This document shows positions 61,986 through 64,000 of a stretch of DNA of 64,000 bases, piece by piece. Each line of letters begins with the position of its first letter. Within the stretch, counting starts at the first letter, position 1. This DNA comes from Bacteroidaceae bacterium (GTDB lineage Bacteria; Bacteroidota; Bacteroidia; Bacteroidales; Bacteroidaceae): contig JAFZSA010000034.1 in NCBI GenBank assembly GCA_017619585.1, forward strand, positions 372,001 through 436,000, written 5' to 3'. The notes beneath the pieces are model-generated. The model searched no databases and was not told where the DNA came from. It worked only from the letters and a program-made list of their open reading frames with translations. Both the position numbers and the translations under genes were made by a program.

Positions 61986-63913
61986 TCCTCTTCTTCGTTC
62001 AGCAGCTCATCTGTACGGCTGCTCCAGGGACGGGGACCGAAGATACGCTCTACATCCTCTGCAAAGATAACTTCGCGCTCTACCAAGAGCTGAGCCAACT
62101 GAGCATGACCCTCGGTATGCTGACTCAGGATATCCTTGGCACGCTGGTACTGTTGGGCTATCATCTTCTGCGTCTCCTGATCTATCAACTGAGCCGTAGC
62201 CTCGCTATAGGGACGCTGGAAGCTATACTCCTGATTATTGTAATAGCAGATATTGGGCAATTCATCAGCCATACCCATATAGGCTATCATACTGTATGCC
62301 TGCTTGGTAACGCGTTCCAAGTCGTTCATAGCACCACTGCTGATGTGGCCAGTAAAGAGCTCCTCGGCAGCACGACCGCCAAGGGTGGCACACATCTCAT
62401 CAAGCATCTGCTCGCGTGTTGTTATCTGACGCTCCTCGGGCAGATACCAGGCAGCACCAAGGGCACGGCCACGGGGAACAATGGTAACCTTCACAAGGGG
62501 ATTAGCATACTGCAGCAACCAGCTGATGGTGGCATGACCAGCCTCGTGGAGAGCTATAGTGCGCTTCTCCTCTGCTGTCATCACCTTGGTCTTCTTCTCC
62601 AAACCACCTATGATACGGTCAACGGCAGCCAGGAAGTCGTCCTTACCCACAGCAGTCTTGCTGTTACGGGCAGCAATCAGGGCAGCCTCGTTGCAGACAT
62701 TGGCTATGTCAGCTCCGCTGAAACCGGGGGTCTGACGGGCCAGGAAGTCTATATCAACAGTATCATCGGTCTTCACAGGACGAAGATGAACCTGAAAGAT
62801 TTCCTTTCTTTCGTTCACATCAGGCAGGTCAACGTGGATCTGACGGTCGAAACGACCAGCACGCAACAGAGCCTTGTCCAGAATGTCGGCACGGTTAGTA
62901 GCAGCCAGAATGATAACACCGCTGTTGGTACCAAAGCCGTCCATCTCGGTAAGCAACTGGTTCAGCGTGCTCTCACGCTCATCATTGGCGCCCATCTGCA
63001 TGCCCCTGCTACGGGCACGGCCAACGGCATCTATCTCGTCGATGAAGATGATACAGGGAGCCTTCTCCTTTGCCTGACGGAAAAGGTCACGAACACGACT
63101 GGCACCAACGCCCACGAACATCTCTACAAAGTCACTACCCGACATAGAGAAGAATGGAACATCTGCCTCACCGGCTACCGCCTTTGCCAACAGGGTCTTA
63201 CCTGTTCCCGGAGGACCTACCAACAGAGCGCCCTTGGGTATCTTACCACCCAGTTCCGTATATTTGTCAGGGTTCTTCAGGAACTCAACAATCTCCTGTA
63301 CCTCCTGCTTGGCACCTGCCTGTCCGGCAACATCCTTAAAGGTTACCTTGCTAGCCTCATCCTTGTCAACCAGCTGGGCACGACTGCGACCCACATTGAA
63401 GATACCCATGGGACCACCACCGCTGCTGCTTCCACCACCGCCACCCATGCGGCGCATGATGAATATCCAAAAGAGGGCGATTAGAATCAGAGGACCAAAG
63501 CTCCAGAAGAAGTTAGAGATGGCATCGCTGCCATTCTCATATTTCACATCTCCACTGAAATGTCCTGCCTCATGTTCCTGCTCCACAAAGTCCTCCAACT
63601 TGTCATTCGAAGGGTATTGTGCCTGCACAACACTTGTAGCACCTGGCTTTATCTTGGTAGTGGGGAACACATCACGTAAATGCTGAGGCTGAACATACAT
63701 CACCAAGGTGCCCTCTTTCTTATTGACAACTATCTTACTGGCATAGCCGTTCCTGACGTACTCTTTGAACTGACTATAGGTGACCTCCTTAGAGCCACCG
63801 TCCATTAATGAGCCGGTACCGCCATTTACAATAAGGAATCCCAGCACCACGGCTATAAGAACGTAAAGCCATGTAAGGCTAAACTGGGGACGTTTGGGTT
63901 TCTGTTTGCTCAT
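61901..63913 (-). CDS. ftsH: ATP-dependent zinc metalloprotease FtsH, with repeat-derived C-terminus
   Basis: Membrane-bound AAA+ protease that degrades damaged or regulatory membrane proteins. The 670-residue protein has membrane segments at about 12-29 and 136-153, Walker A GPPGTGKT (233-240), Walker B IIFIDEID, the second region of homology RPGRFD-like RAGRFDRQI, and the zinc site HEAGH (456-460). The glycine-rich linker [15 protein letters not shown] (156-170) is usual. The last 25 or so residues ([27 protein letters not shown]) are encoded by GC-rich and TTTGAATT-type DNA repeats, so they are probably an added tail. rsfS ends 15 nt upstream. Confidence 0.95.
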   Translation of the reverse strand: MSKQKPKRPQFSLTWLYVLIAVVLGFLIVNGGTGSLMDGGSKEVTYSQFKEYVRNGYASKIVVNKKEGTLVMYVQPQHLRDVFPTTKIKPGATSVVQAQYPSNDKLEDFVEQEHEAGHFSGDVKYENGSDAISNFFWSFGPLILIALFWIFIMRRMGGGGGSSSGGGPMGIFNVGRSRAQLVDKDEASKVTFKDVAGQAGAKQEVQEIVEFLKNPDKYTELGGKIPKGALLVGPPGTGKTLLAKAVAGEADVPFFSMSGSDFVEMFVGVGASRVRDLFRQAKEKAPCIIFIDEIDAVGRARSRGMQMGANDERESTLNQLLTEMDGFGTNSGVIILAATNRADILDKALLRAGRFDRQIHVDLPDVNERKEIFQVHLRPVKTDDTVDIDFLARQTPGFSGADIANVCNEAALIAARNSKTAVGKDDFLAAVDRIIGGLEKKTKVMTAEEKRTIALHEAGHATISWLLQYANPLVKVTIVPRGRALGAAWYLPEERQITTREQMLDEMCATLGGRAAEELFTGHISSGAMNDLERVTKQAYSMIAYMGMADELPNICYYNNQEYSFQRPYSEATAQLIDQETQKMIAQQYQRAKDILSQHTEGHAQLAQLLVEREVIFAEDVERIFGPRPWSSRTDELLNEEEEPTPNPSQREGEEKKFYSKFKDSKFKNL

Positions 63914-63928
63914 AGCTCTTACATTATA

Positions 63929-64000
63929 TTAATCCAGATTAGGCACCTGAGTCAACTCTGCGTCGGCCCATAAATGCTCTATATCATAGAAGGCACGCTC
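63929..64000 (-). CDS. rsfS: Ribosome silencing factor RsfS (C-terminal end only)
   Basis: The last 23 codons before a TAA at 63931-63929 read ERAFYDIEHLWADAELTQV then PNLD, the typical RsfS ending (FYxLExLWADA). RsfS blocks joining of ribosomal subunits in starvation. rsfS before ftsH is a common Bacteroidetes order. The start is beyond the right edge. Confidence 0.85.
   Translation of the reverse strand, partial: ERAFYDIEHLWADAELTQVPNLD

Noticed and set aside
61964..63484. 506-codon plus-strand frame opposite ftsH
   Set aside because: Antisense shadow of a strongly conserved AAA+ protease; the product is low-complexity (Thr, Gln, His, Leu rich) with no domain.
63560..63574. Second HEAGH in FtsH (residues 114-118)
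   Set aside because: It lies in the periplasmic segment before the second membrane helix, far from the protease domain, and is a chance match.
1..64000. tRNA, rRNA, IS elements, integrase genes
   Set aside because: None could be recognised by reading both strands, including the edges of the accessory block.

Overview
The window comes from a Bacteroidales chromosome, most likely a Prevotella-like gut or rumen species. The reasons are Bacteroidetes-type promoters (TTTG, about 20 nt, TAnnTTTG), several secreted proteins ending in short type IX secretion (T9SS) sorting tails, Bacteroidetes-specific families (DUF6089, DUF6242, DUF4956/VTC, CotH, GH97, GH115) and carbohydrate-active enzymes suited to plant polysaccharide. 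No rRNA, tRNA, CRISPR array or intact insertion sequence was seen.

Layout. 1-4850 (minus): bamA (5' part), uppS, a small outer-membrane protein, a DUF6242 lipoprotein and ribD. 4937-9102 (plus): prmC-recX, then a secreted GH43 protein behind a 22-bp-phased palindrome array. 9177-22523 (minus): a fasciclin lipoprotein, a giant alpha-2-macroglobulin, a GH97 glycosidase, ridA-ilvA, pepD and tadA. 22597-24500 (plus): yraN, birA, pyrH. 24.6-42.1 kb: about 17.7 kb of accessory DNA separating pyrH from frr, which are usually close neighbours. 42.2-43.9 kb (plus): frr, rsgA. 43.9-48.3 kb (minus): two paralogous metallophosphoesterases around a secreted protein. 48.7-59.4 kb (plus): a GH115-type glucuronidase and a 2245-residue surface protein. 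59.5-64 kb (minus): rsfS-ftsH-cdsA-cotH.

The accessory block is the most unusual part. It holds a one-strand run of genes: a DUF1848 protein, a fusion of a methyltransferase, a NERD-like domain and an SF1 helicase, a TerB-like protein translationally coupled to it, a DUF1016 nuclease, several unknown membrane proteins and a broken ADP-ribosylglycohydrolase. Beside it are two paralogous genes resembling CdiA C-terminal RNase domains. Each is paired with a nearly identical 291-bp repeat whose right end is an exact plus-strand promoter, and each promoter reads into a different short RNA-like segment ending in an intrinsic terminator against the toxin-like gene. The block ends in a six-gene operon (VTC polyphosphate polymerase, DUF4956, DUF2490, a small sorted protein, a carbohydrate-binding-domain protein, a lipoprotein).

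The window also carries many short simple repeats (units such as GAATTRTG, TTGAACA, TTTGAATT, GGTTATTG, and GC-rich CCCCTAAAGGGG). They lie between genes and also inside or at the ends of coding regions (birA, ftsH, cotH, the GH115 gene, the 45088-46899 gene, the ribD start), where they add odd peptides such as MFNVQCS.
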